Counted from the first letter of the stretch, positions 23,231-35,225 are shown. The stretch is 60,000 bases of DNA from Cryptomeria japonica (GCF_030272615.1 NC_081413.1:566015010-566075009); one strand, 5' to 3'. Program-made: numbers and translations. Notes: a model not told the origin generated them from the letters alone.

Positions 23231-23287
23231 CTCTATCGGTGTCAAAATCTTCCTCAAGATGTTAGGCTTTTTAAAATAGAGGACCAA

Positions 23288-23299
23288 GCTCTGATACCA
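23288..23299 (-). other. Primer binding site of element A (initiator Met-tRNA type)
   Basis: The minus strand reads TGGTATCAGAGC two bases inside the 5' LTR end, complementary to the 3' end of plant initiator tRNA-Met, the commonest primer of plant LTR elements. This also fixes the element's direction. Confidence 0.92.
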
Positions 23300-23301
23300 A
23301 T

Positions 23302-24084
23302 TGTTAGGATTCCTAAAGATACTGAGAGGGGGGGGTGAATCAGTATCTAATTGGTTTATGGATTTTCTAAACTTATTAAATGAATTGCATGCCAAAACAG
23401 TGTACCGGTAAACCAAAAATAATGCAGTAAATAAGATCAGTAAACACAACATACAAAGCACACCATAAAACAATATTTTTAATGAGGAAACCCGGTGTGG
23501 GAAAAACCTCGGTGGGATTTGTGACCCACAATATTCGCTCACTAGCCAATAAGTGAATATTACTGATACAATAGGGGCATGCACATGCAGGAAGGCCAAC
23601 TGCCTAAAGCTCACTGCTTAAATACAAAAAGGAAGTCTCACTGACTTACAAAAGTGGATTATGTAAATCCAATGTCATGTACTGATTCAGTTCAGCATCT
23701 GCTATGCCAAGTTTAGTACCGATTTAAGCTCATAGAACTTCAAAACCCTAATCCCAAATCTGCCTTAATATTTGCATCTGCCTATTACATTCCTTCCATT
23801 CATTTTTCTGCTTCTTACAAATGATTTACAAGATCTCATACTTATATGATTCCTAATACAATTCGCCTTGTCGGCTTACAAAAAGATATTACAATAAAAT
23901 GCATTATGTAAAAATCCTGTCGGCCAGGGTGCCAGTAATCATCTTTTTGTTGCCGGTGAACTGAATGCCAATGTAGAGTCTGTCGGTGCTGGTGCCTACC
24001 GGTGTCATAGGATTGTAAGGTTGTCATAAATGACAATACCTTCAATCACCTACAATTTCTCATTGGAGTGTGCATTTTCCAACA
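23302..24084 (-). repeat. 5' LTR of element A
   Basis: Counterpart of 6508-7289, same termini, scattered substitutions (for example GATACTGAG against GATGATGAG near the right end). It would contain promoter and transcript start, but I could not single out a TATA box with confidence. Confidence 0.95.
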
Positions 24085-24925
24085 CCAAACACCAATTTTA
24101 ATGCTATTAAAGCACATTAACTATCCTCTACCTCCACTGTATGCCATCACAGGCAAGTTGCAACTTTCTGACAAGTGAATTTTCAACCGCCTTTTTTCTG
24201 ATTCTTTCTCCAGATGACTAACACTTTCCTAGCAAACAAAACCTCATACTAAAAGCCTACTGACTTAATAAATAATCTACAAGACATTATAATTTTTCAC
24301 CTCGAAACATAATAGAACTTAGTAAAGCATTGCATAAAATAGTAAATAAACCTACCACAACTCATTCTATGATTCAGGCAATGCAGAGTAAATTATTGGT
24401 TTGTTATGAACATGATTATTTTAAGACAAATGTATGTGTATATATCACCCTACCATCAAAACTCCTCTACAAATCTATCTCCAATCTCCTCTTCCCAACA
24501 AAAATCCAATTTTCTTTCTTCCCAAAAGCCAACCCCCCTTCCTTCTTCGGCAAAATTCGGGAGCTATATCCCCTAGAATTTTCTTTTTAAATTTATTTAT
24601 TTAAAAAAAAAGGTTTATTAAAATAAAGTATTTAATTTTAACATAAAAAATTATTCTTATTTCTAATATTTTTTAATTATCATGTTTATTAATATTTGGA
24701 TTTTAACATATTTGGACTTTACATTTAGTTTATTCTATTTTAATATTTTATTTAAATTTAAGTTTAAAAATTAAACACATTTTTAAAATTGTAATACAAA
24801 ATTATTTGTTTTTATTTTGTTTAATATTTTGAATTTAGCAATGTTAATATTTATGTATTTACCTTGTTAAAATAAATAGTTGGAAAATTAAGAGCATTAA
24901 TAAATAAGATTTGAAATATGTTTTG

Positions 24926-24928
<3 letters not shown>
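24085..24928. other. Host flank of element A, AT-rich, no gene recognised
   Basis: Begins with the right CCAAA duplication (24085-24089). It includes a CT/CCAA-rich stretch (24460-24560) that resembles a plant 5' leader and lies on the 5' side of the RPL28 fragment once A is removed, then very AT-rich DNA. No coding evidence. Confidence 0.4.

Positions 24929-24974
<46 letters not shown>
24929..24974. repeat. Compound microsatellite (CT)n(AT)n, target of element B
   Basis: CT run from about 24929 to 24956, then TA run to 24974. The LTR of element B starts at 24975. The AT run resumes at 52936 after the other end of B, so B landed inside this microsatellite. Confidence 0.93.
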
Positions 24975-24975
<1 letters not shown>

Positions 24976-26600
24976 GATGTTGTGGAAATGGGGACAAGGC
25001 AACAATAAAGTTAAATGTTAATAAGTTAGTTCCAACCATAAAACCAAAACATATCAAAAGAGATTTCAAAAAGCATGAAAGAAGTTTAACAAAACAAAAT
25101 AAAGGAGAAGATTCTCCCTAAGAGAAGATTCTCCCTAAGAGAAGATTCTCCCTAAGATGCTTCCATGATGCCTTTTGATGCTTCTCCCTTGTTTCTCCCC
25201 TCTTCAAATCCCAAATGAGTGTAGCTATCATCTTTTAGCACTAGCCATGGATGTCATATGGAGATTAAAGATGGTTGGATATGATAAACAAATGCTATGC
25301 AAGTGTAGACAGTGATGCTATGAAAAAACTCTATGCTAATACTAGTATAGTAACAATACTCTAATGCTTCCTCCTTTGCTTGAGGATAAGGGTTCTATAT
25401 ATAGAAGAAATGGGGAAATGAAAGGTTAAAATTGAGGAATCTTAACAAGGGTTAGGATTGAAAGATATTCAATCCATGTGAGACTTTAAATCCAATCCCA
25501 TGTTGACAAGTGTCACCATGAGGAGGCTTGAGAGGAGAGATTAGGAGCATTAAATGCTTGAGGGGACATGATGGTTACCATGGGGGGTTGGGTTAGGGTT
25601 AGGTTAATGGATATTCCTTTTATCCAAGGGATAAATGGATGTGAAAGGGTTAATTGGTTACCTTAGTCAAAGAAATAAATGCTTTGAAGAGACCCATGAG
25701 TCAAAAAGATGGTTAAGTTAGAGGAAAGTCTCTAACTAAAGGTAAAAGGTGAGTTAACCATAAATGGTTATGTAAGAACCTTTAATGGTTATTGAAGACT
25801 TTGGAAGTTTTTGAGATGACTTCCTTTTATTTAGGAATGTGACAATGATTAGGATAGGATTAGGCTAACTAGAAGGAGTTAGAAGAATCTAGAAGGGATT
25901 TAGGCATACAAGTGGATTTTGTAGGAGAATGCAAGTGGGAGAAATTTTGGGATTTTCAATTGACATAAAATCATTTATTTCAATTAAATGGTGTAATTTG
26001 CATTTGGATAGATATTTAAATAAATATTAATTTATTTAAATGTGAATGTGAATTTTGGATTTCATTTAAATAAATCTTAATTTATTTACATGAGAAAAAG
26101 GAAGATAAAGCATTAAATGCTTGAAGACTTTGAGGGAAACCATTAAAGGCTTAAGAAGACTCTAGAAAGAAGCCATTAAGTTTGAAGACTTTAAGGGAAG
26201 CCATTAAAGGTTCAAGTGGGTGAGGATAAATAAGATTTTAAATAAATAATTTATTTATTTAAAATAGTTGTGCAACTTGCATTTGTAGGAAAATGCAAGT
26301 GGGTGGAGGATAAAGGTGATTTAAATAAATGTTAATTTTTAAATGTGAGAGATGGGATTTTGGGGGGTTTAAATAAATATATTTAAATGTGAGAGAAGAT
26401 TTAATTAAACAAATATGATTTATTTATTTAATTGATGGTCTGAATTTGGTTAAGTGAATTAAATCAAATAAATTGAATTATTTATTTAATTAATAGGAGA
26501 AGAGGTTTAAGATGAATTAATTAAATATTAATTTAATTAATTATTGATCGATGGTTAAATAATCAAATAAATACTAAGTGGATAGATTTATGTGTCTACA
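24975..26600 (-). repeat. 3' LTR of element B
   Basis: A 1,626-bp LTR. It carries three tandem copies of an 18-bp word (AGAAGATTCTCCCTAAG-like, about 25104-25156) where the other LTR has one variant copy near 39526. The inner half is rich in AATTAAATAAATTTATTT words (26000-26560). Confidence 0.93.
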
Positions 26601-26613
26601 TTTGCCCCTCTTT
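26601..26613 (-). other. Polypurine tract of element B
   Basis: TTTGCCCCTCTTT on the plus strand reads AAAGAGGGGCAAA on the minus strand, directly before the TGTAGACAC start of the 3' LTR. Confidence 0.8.
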
Positions 26614-28795
26614 GAGACGGTGCGATTTTATTGCATCGTTTCAAAGAAAGAAAGATAGGTATGAGAAATATGCCTCAAAAATGTTAATTTAGTGGGTGGT
26701 ATGCCCCCTCGAGAGATGGGCTGATTTTTTTTGAAAAATCGAGCGATCTCTCAAAAAAAGAGAAAGAAGTTGGGGACAAGTAGAATAGAAGAATTTAGAA
26801 GTTAGGGTGAAATAATGGAAGAAGATGTCGAGTGACTATGGGGAAACAGAAAGTCTTGAAAGTACACGGGGGTCATGGTGCAAATGTAGTGTTTGTGCTT
26901 TTGATTGATACTGTATAATTGATCAAAATTGGTTGGACAATCTAGTGCAATCGGTTTAATTACCTCAATTGAGTCAAAGCGTGACAGTTGATGCCAGTTG
27001 TTTGCTTGGAGAGGATAAAGTCTGAGTAAGTGAGTCAAAGTGACCTGTTGTGACTTAGATAATTGATGTAATTGCCCGATGAAGTCAAGGTATCTAAAGA
27101 AAAATACTCGTTGAAAATTGAGACACTTGATGTAATTGTCGGTTTTGATTGTGTTTGATTGGTTGATCAATTGATAGTGTTTGCATTGTAGGTTGTTTGT
27201 GGTGTTTGTTGGACTTAGTGTACCTATTGAGACTAGGCAATTGAAGTCAATGCCTATTGTAGTCTAGGTGTGCATGAGTCGATGTACCTGTGTAGATAGA
27301 GTAACTTGTGCTTATAGGAATGACATGGGTAACATAGGTTATGCAACCCCTCCTTGGAGAGATGGTCGGTGATGAACGTGGCTTGATTGGTTTGATGGGA
27401 TACGATGTAGGGTATGTGATTATGATGATGACCATAATAGGGAGGGTGAGGGGGGTATTTAGTGTTAGATAGAAGGTATGGAGGACCTAGGACCCATTCA
27501 TACATAATAAGAACAAAATAAAGTATCCATTGTCATGACTATGTATGAATGATATGCAACGATATGGATGGGTGATATGCAACAAAATGCAATATAAATA
27601 GATGAGATGAAATGACGATCCATGGCTTATTCACAATGTTTAATTTTCATCATCGAGCATGGTAGTATCAATCTTGGCCAAGGTATCTGAAACCACAATT
27701 GAGCATTTCACCTGTAAGCAAACATCGTAGACAAGGAAAGTCTCCCCTCCATTCTGGTTCATATACAAATGGGCGAGGTATACGCTGTAGTCAGTAAGCC
27801 ATAGTGATCCATGACTATATTTTTGCATAGGATCACATAGCTTAGTGAACTTCCCACGTAGACATGATTAGTATATGCCCCAAAACTTCATTGGAACAAT
27901 CCACAAACGACAAACAAAAAAAAAGATATCAAGAACCATCTCGGCTACCCTAATCACTTGTGGATATCCTAGAGTACCGTATGAACCTGATATAAATAAA
28001 AAAATAACAAATCAACCAAGTACTTATTAGCCAAACCAAATGTTCTTGTCAAAGAAATGTTACCATGTTTTTGTGAGGAAGGATACATCCTTACAGAGAC
28101 GATTGTGTGTAGATGTTTTGATTAGTTAGGTGATTTGATAAGTGATCATCGTTTGAGTAGCTCAAAATGTTTGTTTGGTGTTGCTTGCGATGTGTATGTA
28201 CAAGGAATAATATACATTATAATGTGTTTGATTGATTTTTGATGTTTTTGTCATGTTTTTTGGATTTTTTGAGTGTTGTAAATGTTTTTGGTATTATCTT
28301 TAGGACATTTTCCAAATGTTTTTTGGGTTTTTTAAAGATTTTATGAATGTTTTTGGGTATTATTTCAAGACATTTTTGAATTAGAAACTCAATGACTCAC
28401 AAGCAATGGAGAATCCACTCCCATCAATAGGTTTAAGAAAATTTGCTTCCAATGGGATGTCAGTATGAAAGTGTGATGTGAGACACATGAAGTAATAACC
28501 CTAATTGTAGATCAATAACAAGCCATGATATAAATGATGGATGAATGGATGCAATGGATGTGATCACAACAAGGCTAAAAGATAATGGAGCCATAGCCTT
28601 TACGAATGACGCCTGTTTGCCAGGTTTTCACCATCATACTTATCCAAGGCGCCACTGGAGTGGTTTTCACCGTTTGGATGCATGATTTTTCTTTACTATT
28701 TTCTTGATTTTTTTTTTGTATTTTTTTTCAGGACTGTTTTTGAATGTTTTTAGTATTTTCTGATATATGTGGAGGAGCCTGATGCTCTGCACAAC
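26614..28795. other. 3' non-coding region of element B
   Basis: About 2.2 kb between the integrase end and the polypurine tract. Minus-strand open frames at 27170-26802, 27505-27254 and 27828-27640 show no known family. T-rich words such as GAATGTTTTTGG recur at 28250-28390 and 28740-28760. An env-like or extra ORF, known in some elements of this branch, cannot be supported. Confidence 0.5.
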
Positions 28796-29115
28796 TTATG
28801 TATGAAACCTTTTTAGATGCATATTGTTGATTGGATTTGCTAGTGGTTCTCCTTCTAAAGTTGCTAACTGATATGCCCTAGACCCGAAGACAACAATGAT
28901 GACATATGGACCCAGCCAATTGGACTCAACCTTGCCTTGATGTTCTATGTCCAGCTGGTTGTGAGGATTTTCCCTGAGAACAAGATCTCCTACCTCAAAT
29001 GTGTGAGGTTTGACTTGATGATTGTAGCTTCTACTCATGCACTAGTGATGGGCTTTTAGGTGGTTGTAGGCACCTTGTCACTTTTCATCAAGTAGTTCTA
29101 AGTCTCTAAAATGTT
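28796..29115 (-). pseudogene. Element B integrase, C-terminal part
   Basis: The minus strand reads LRDLELLDEK, a stop, GAYNHLKAHH, a stop, then YNHQVKPHTFEVGDLVLREN and WLGPYVIIVVFGSRAYQLA. FEVGDLVLR and the WLGPYVI motif are typical of the C-terminal (GPY/F) integrase domain, and the tail NNMHLKRFHT ends the polyprotein. It is separated from the catalytic core by an AT-rich insertion. Confidence 0.82.
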
Positions 29116-30010
29116 CAGAGGGTAAAAGCACAAAACTGTTTTATGTTTCAAGCTAACTTATCAACATAAGTGAATTTAAGTAATTCTAACTAAATAATTA
29201 TTTTAGTCAAACATATGGTCTATATAGATTCATCATAGCTAAGTTATATATGGGCCACAACTTTTCCAATTGGAAGTGTCTACTAAATATATATTTTATA
29301 CTACTTTTGGTCTAATTACAAACAAACAAAAAAAACTCGATGTTTCAACAACTCCTACTCTTATAAATAATTTTTTTTTTGAAATGTAAAAATACCCTTT
29401 TATATATCTATAAGTGAATTTTCCAAAATATATATCTTTTAATATTTTAATTAGTTTTTATGTTTAGTATTTTTTTTTAATTGAAAGTAGGTTATCAGCA
29501 CTAAAATATAAGGTTGATTATCTTGTCAAGGAAAAATACTAAAATTTATTTAAAAAAATTGAAAAAAATATGATGCAGTAGAGAAAAGAATCTATGTCAA
29601 GATGATATAATTATTTTTTGATTTGGATATATAATTAAGAAAAAAGGTGGTAGGAATTGGAAACAGTTATATTTTAGCACACGGAACTTTTCAAATTTAT
29701 TGAACAATATATCCATGCACTAAAGTTTCAAGTTATCAATATGCAAAAAAAAATTCAAGAAAAAAAAATAAAAATTTACTAAATAAAGTGTGGTGGCTTG
29801 TGTAACTTCAATTTCAACATTTTTTCAGCAACTAAATTATAGTGTTTACTTTATAAAAAAATATATTCAAATAATTTTTTAAATTTTTGTTAAAATTACA
29901 AACTTAAAATAGATATAAGAATATAAATTTGATTATTTTACATCATTTCAAAATTCAAAACATATATTTCACTTTCTATTGATTTAATTTAAAATGTTGA
30001 ATCAACATTG
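29116..30010. other. AT-rich insertion of about 0.9 kb splitting the integrase of element B
   Basis: The integrase reading stops at about 30010 (after DDEVYQVS, with a short unreliable tail) and resumes at about 29110 (LRDLELLDEK), though the two pieces are normally almost adjacent. The DNA between is much more AT-rich than the element (long A and T runs, 29330-29980) and has no coding content. I could not find clear terminal repeats or a target duplication, so its nature is open. Confidence 0.6.
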
Positions 30011-30840
30011 CCCATTTCCTTTATAGAAGTGTGAGACAACTTTGTACTTTGGTCTGTGAGACTTGGTATACTTCATCATCTATCAAATTGTGCAAGGAGA
30101 CCCGTAGAGATGGTATCTCAACCTCAATAGGCAATATAACTTCTACTCCATAAACTACTGAGTAGGGAGTTGTGCCTATAGGGGTTCGAATGCTAGTTTG
30201 ATATGCTCATAGTGCTAGATTTAATCGAATGTGCCAATCATGAACAACATCATTGACTGTCTTGTTGAGGATCCTCAATATATTCTTATTTGATGCTTTG
30301 ACTTGACCATTGCCTTGTGGGTAATATGGGGTGGAAAACCGATGTTGGATATGAAACTTTTCATAGAGCTCACAAACATCTTGATTTTTGAAGGGGAGTC
30401 AATTATCTGTGATGATGGACATGGGTACATCATACCGACAGATGATGTAATTGAAGATGAATGCGGCGATCTTCTTGTCGGTGACTTGGGTGAGTGGAAC
30501 GACTTCGATCCACTTTGTGAAGTACTCTGTGGTGGTAATGATAAATTTATGATCGTTCAATGAAGATGGATGGATTTTACCCATAAGGTCAAGTCCCCAT
30601 TAACAAAAGGGCCATGGTGTTGTGAGTGGTTGCAATTCCTATCCCAAGGCATGTATCAAATCTCTGTGAACTTGGATTTTTTTGCACTTTCTGACAAAGT
30701 AGTAGGAGTCTTTTTCCATAGAAGGCCAATAGTATCTGACTCGTATGATTTTCTTTGCTAGTGAAGGACTGCTTGAGTGAGCCCCACAAATTCCTTCATG
30801 TACCTCCTCCGAGGACTTTGTTGTCTCATCTTGTTCCAAA
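30011..30840 (-). pseudogene. Element B integrase: zinc and catalytic domains, degenerate
   Basis: On the minus strand the zinc domain reads EVHEGICGAHSSSPSLAKKI then YYWPSMEKDSYYFVRKCKKI; the second Cys of the C-x-x-C pair is replaced by Ile. The catalytic core reads KFIITTTEYFTKWIEVVPL, where the first catalytic Asp of the usual ATDYFTKW is Glu, then MSIITDN with the second Asp, then RTPIGTTPYSVVYGVEVILP and VEIPSLRVSLHNLIDDE near 30100. Frameshifts and stops are frequent. Two altered key residues show that it is inactive. Confidence 0.85.
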
Positions 30841-31099
30841 CATCAAAGGATAGTACCATCAAGACTTCATCGATATAGGGTTTTGGCATTGATGGTGTAT
30901 CGAGTGGTTTGGCAAAATAGGTTTTGTGTTGGTTGTTTGATTGGTTAGGGGAAAGAAAGTGGTCACATAGGTAAGTGAAGAATTCACCATACCATGGAAA
31001 TTCAGAACTGACAAGGGGACATATCATTTCAGTTTCAAGGATATCATAAGCGGGGATCCAAAGTTGTTCTACCAAGAACTCATAGCGTGTTGAATTTTA
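30841..31099 (-). pseudogene. Decayed link between second RNase H and integrase of element B
   Basis: A minus-strand open frame (31075-30758) reads VEQLWIPAYDILETEMICPL and continues toward the integrase zinc domain. It is of low quality, and no catalytic motif is assigned. Confidence 0.4.
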
Positions 31100-32102
31100 C
31101 GAAAGATCTAGGAGAGAGGTAATCGTAGCCATTTCTTCAGCCGATCAATTCTGATCTCTAGGTACTTTCTCAAATGTGATAGCTGTAAATGAGTCTTTGA
31201 AACTATCCACCATCCTTTTATATGCCATAAGTTTATCGTCCTTTGTCTAGTATTCATCGGTGAATTTTTGGAGGACTAGCTGGGAATCTCAATACACCTG
31301 TAGCTCTTTTAGATGCCATTGTATAGCCAATCTGAGTCTTGTGATTAAGGCCTCATATTTAGCGATATTATTTGTGCATGGAAAGATAAGCCTGTATGAA
31401 TTCAAGATGTTATCACCTTGAGGTGATAAAAATGAATACCTGCCCCCAAGCCATGTCTAGTGTTGGAGCCATCAAAATATAACTTCCAACATTTTGTGGT
31501 TGTAATCATGAAGAGTTCTTCATCCAGAAAGTTAGAAATAAGAGGATGGTCACCTATGAGTGGTGCATCAGCCAACTGATCTGCAATAACCTTCCCTTTG
31601 ATAGCTTTGCAATCCACGTACTCAATGTTAAATTCACTCAGAATCATAACCCATTTGGCCAAGCAGCTTGTCAAAGTTGCCTTGCTAAGTAGGTACTTGA
31701 GTGGATTGATTTTAGCAATGAGGTGTACCTTGTGTGTTAGCATGTAGTGTCTTAATTTGGTGGCTGCCAAGATGACTACTAGGCAAGCTCGCTCAATAGG
31801 TGTGTAATTGATTTCATATCCTACCAGTGTTCAAGAGATGTAGTAGACAACACATTCTTTTCCTTTCACATTATGTTGTGCTAGCAGTACTCCTAGTGTC
31901 GTATTTGTATCTGAAATGTATAGCAATAGAGGTCTACTTGGATTAGCAATGGTGTACACATTAGGTAATCTTTAAGCATTTGGAATGCCTGCTGGCATTT
32001 TATATCGCATTGAAAGAGGATATTCTTGTGTAACAAATGGGTGAAGGGATGACACTTATCAACCAATTGTGGAATGAATCTCTGAATTGATTGTAATCAC
32101 CC
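31100..32102 (-). pseudogene. Element B RNase H and additional RNase H
   Basis: After the reverse transcriptase the minus strand reads a connection segment (RFIPQLVDKCHPFTHLLHK), then HYMLTHKVHLIAKINPLKYL and LAKWVMILSEFNIEYVDCKA with DQLADAPL, the end of the first RNase H, followed by WKLYFDGSNTRHGLGAGIHF. A second RNase H fold starting with Y-F-D-G-S is a known mark of Tat-branch elements. Stops and shifts interrupt both domains. Confidence 0.8.
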
Positions 32103-32860
32103 TTATAGTGTCCTTAACTGATCGATGTTCTTTGGAGGTGACATGTCCATGATTGCTTTGACTTTTGCCGGATCTACTTCAATGCCTTTTCTTGAGACAA
32201 TGTATCCTAAGAGATTCTCAAAGGTTACTCCAAAGACACATTTCTTTGGATTAAGACATACATGATATTGCTCTGATCTATCAAATATTTGACCTAGTAT
32301 TGTAAGATGACCTCCTCTTGTTAGGGATTTAGTGAGTAAATCATCAACATAATCTTCCATTATGGTGTGCCTCATATCGTGAAAGATGGTAGTCATAGCT
32401 CTTTGATATGTTGCCCCTGCATTCTTTAGACCAAAAGGCATCACATTCCAACAGTATGTTCCCCATGGGCATGTGAAAGCAGTTTTGTGTTGATCTTCTG
32501 GAGCAATCTTCATCTGGTTGTACCATGAAAAGTCATCCATAAGAGAAAGCATTGCATGACCTGTTGTCAAATCGATAATCATGTCGATGTTTGGTAATGG
32601 GAAGTCATCTTTAGGGCATGCCTTGTTCAATTCTCTAAAGTCCGTACAGATAGAGATGCCCCCATTAGGTTTACTGACAGGTACAATATTAGAGATCCAA
32701 TTTGTAGAATCGATTGGTCTGATGAAACCAACATCCAAGAGCTTTTTGAGTTCAGGTTTGACAAGAACAACAATTTGTGGGCACATCTTTCAGAGCTTTT
32801 GTTTGATAGGTTTAGGTCCTTTTGCGATAGTTAGGTGATGCATGACCAAATCTAGATCCA
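32103..32860 (-). pseudogene. Element B reverse transcriptase
   Basis: The minus strand is open from 32786 to 32103. Motifs in order: ELKKLLDVGFIRPIDSTNWI, FRELNKACPKDDFPLPNID, LSLMDDFSWYNQMKIAPED, PFGLKNAGATYQRAM, the catalytic YVDD at 32351-32340, and LGYIVSRKGIEVDPAKVKAI. This is a good Ty3/gypsy reverse transcriptase and the best preserved part of element B. MDDFSWYNQ has Asp where many relatives have Ala or Gly. Confidence 0.93.
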
Positions 32861-34640
32861 ATCCGGGCAAGTCTGCATAAGGCCATACAAAGTTGATTTG
32901 ATGCCGCTAGAAGAATTCTACAAATTTAGGTTGTTCCTCTGAGTTAATAGAGATGCCAAATGTATTTGGTGAGGAGTCTCAGGGTTCCCACATTGAATTT
33001 CTTTATTTCATCGATTATTATCGTCAATCTCTCTTGATTTGTACTAAAGGGGAGGATGTCAAAGCTTTCATCCTCAGGTGCCTTGGAGAGGTTTTCACCT
33101 TCGGATACACTCTTTATTTTTACTTTTTTGGGATCAAGAAGTGCCACTGTGTGGTTTTTACTAGAAGATCCATGTTTTATTGTGATATTTTTGTAGCTGA
33201 AAGATTTGGCATCTACCCCAAAGTATGTTGCTCTATTGAGTTCAATGGCAAACCTAGCTTTGTGATCCCCGCTTGGTATGTTATCTCGTAATTCTAAAAA
33301 GTCTATGAGTGCTTCATCATTTTGGAAATGATCAAGACATGGGGAATTTGGCTGGTTTCAGTCAATGAGTTTTGGGTGGATGATGGGCATTACCTTATCG
33401 ATTAAGTTAATTTTAGAGGAGGCATCGGTGAGGGTTAATATAGATGAGTGAAGCGCATCGATGGTACTCTCCTTGTCAATTTCTAGTGTGGGATGTGACA
33501 TAGAGCTTGTGGAATTTTTTGCGAGCTCAGGAACCCAAATTTTTTTAATCCATGCTTCTCCATAAACTGGGATATCCTTACAAGGTGGTGGAGGTGATGT
33601 ATCTTCCTCATTTGAAGTATTTAGATTCACTGAATCCAATTCCCACTCATGGGAGTCTATCTCAGAATCACTCTCTAGAATCTGATTATTGTACCAGGCT
33701 GGGGTGTCTTTTAAATTGAAGAGTGCATTAGTCATGGGTTCATGTACTATTGGAGTTGGGGTCACAGACGTCATAGGTATAACTGGTGTTACTGATGTTG
33801 TTGATGGGGTTATTGGCTCTATCGATGTTGCTGGTGCTACTGATGTTGCTAATGGGGTTATTGGTCCTATTGATGTTGTTAATGGGGTTATCGATTCTGT
33901 TGGTGCTACTAATAGGGTTGTTGGTGTTGCAGATATAGTCAAGGATTGCATCCTTGGAGTAATTGGCTAATATATGGGTTTTTTGGGTTTCCCTTTGAAT
34001 CGAAGCTTAGGAAGAGATTCCTTTTGAAAACCTACTCTAGTTTTATCTTTTGGTTTCAAATCAGGTTGTAAGGGCTCATGTCGCCCTTGGTTACAATGTC
34101 CCAAAGCACTATGGCCATCATAGCCCATTCTTTGCATGATGGTGAGGTCTTTACCATATTTGTCCATGGGAAGCTTAGCCTTCAGGCTTTGTTTGTTGAT
34201 AAGGTCTTTGTAGATCCATTCTACTAGGTCCTCATCCCTTGTTTCTTCCTCCTAACTTTTACCAGGGACGAATTGTGCCAAAGTGCAAGTTCTTTTGGCC
34301 AATGGTGTTTGAAGCAACTATTGGGGTTTGCCATGAGGTCTAGGGGATGTGAGCAATTGTCCAACACAAAAGAGTTGGCTAAGATTATATTCCCCGGGAC
34401 CTTCCTTATCCATTTTCATCTTCAATTTCTCTTTCTTTTGTGTAGGAGTTAGTGAGCTGGAAAGCGAGGTTGGATTAACATATGAGGAGGAAGGGATAGC
34501 TTCTCTATTGGTAGGTATGGTGATCTCTGGCTAATGGTTAATGTTATTACAATATGCAAATGTATTTGCATCACCAAGGATTGTGATTTCTACACCGTTA
34601 TGTGGGAACTTGATACATTGATGATAGGTGGATGGAACGA
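32861..34640 (-). pseudogene. Element B spacer between protease and reverse transcriptase, Thr/Pro-rich
   Basis: Minus-strand frames read MDKYGKDLTIMQRMGYDGHS with GLGHCNQG-like sequence (34167-33967), then a repetitive stretch of about 70 residues made of ITPLTTSIGPITPLATSVAP-type units (33951-33750), then ESDSEIDSHEWELDSVNL and VMPIIHPKLID, then KARFAIELNRATYFGVDAKS toward the reverse transcriptase. The order matches the linker seen in long Tat-type polyproteins. Several stops and shifts. Confidence 0.65.
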
Positions 34641-35225
34641 CTTACATGGCATGTATCCAAGGTCTTCCTAATAAGAGATTATATGACAGAGGAAGTTCTA
34701 GAACTTGGCAGACTATATGTTTCACCACTGGCCCCACTCTGATAAGTAATACAACAACTCCTCAAGAAGAATGCTCTGCATCATCATAGGCTTTAATGGT
34801 TATCTTTTTGCTTGCATCCACGGATTCTACTGCATAGCCCAATGCTGTGACCAACTACAAGGTGCATATTTTTAGGCCTGCTCCATTGTCAATCAAGACT
34901 CGCTTGATTTGGTATTGGTTTACAAATCCTTGAATATGCATGGATGCATTATGAGGTTGTTGGAATGATGCATTGTCACTTTCGGTGAAAGTGAGACATG
35001 GTGACGACTTCAAACTACCAACCATGGCTTGAAATTGATCTGTGTTGAGGTTGGCAAGGGCAGATGCTTCTTGGAGAGCTTGGTCCAAGATTGTTTTGTG
35101 TGAGGGGTATAAGGGCAAAAGTTCTCATATGGAGATAGGGGCTGGTGTCTTATCCAATTGTCCCACAAGATTATACTTTTTGGGCAAGGGTGTTGTTCCT
35201 TGTGGTGCCGCTCTAATGGTAATCT
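34641..35225 (-). pseudogene. Element B protease
   Basis: Retropepsin-type aspartic protease that would cut the polyprotein. The minus strand reads FVNQYQIKRVLIDNGAGLKI with the catalytic Asp at 34890-34888 (D-N-G in place of D-T/S-G, as in Tat-branch elements), then LVTALGYAVESVD, and the second half VLELPLSYNLLLGRPWIHAM near 34670. A stop follows ICTL and another lies in the middle. Confidence 0.82.

Larger units (their letters stand above)
6508..24084 (-). mobile_element. LTR retrotransposon A (minus strand), no pol, interrupted by element D
   Basis: Two direct repeats of about 782 bp (6508-7289 and 23302-24084), with TG...CA ends on the minus strand, are flanked by 5-bp CCAAA duplications. 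A primer site complementary to initiator Met-tRNA lies inside the right LTR, and a purine tract (minus strand) lies inside the left LTR. The order on the minus strand is 5' LTR, primer site, gag with zinc knuckles, a long second ORF of unknown function, purine tract, 3' LTR. I find no protease, reverse transcriptase, RNase H or integrase motif, so the element must have depended on enzymes in trans. Without the 10.7-kb insertion D it is about 6.9 kb. The reading frames carry many stops and shifts. Confidence 0.93.

Noticed and set aside
23286-23300. tRNA gene remnant
   Set aside because: The match to initiator tRNA is limited to the 3' end and is a primer binding site next to an LTR.
23066-23614. 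182-codon minus-strand frame as a complete protein
   Set aside because: Its first 130 codons lie in the LTR and recur in the other LTR at 6819-6556; only the part from Met 23230 belongs to Gag.
26802-27170. 122-codon minus-strand ORF as an env-like gene of element B
   Set aside because: No signal peptide, membrane segment or family resemblance, and many stops around it; treated as non-coding.
33689-33970. 93-codon plus-strand Val/Gly/Ile-rich protein
   Set aside because: Antisense of the Thr/Pro repeat in the polyprotein of element B.
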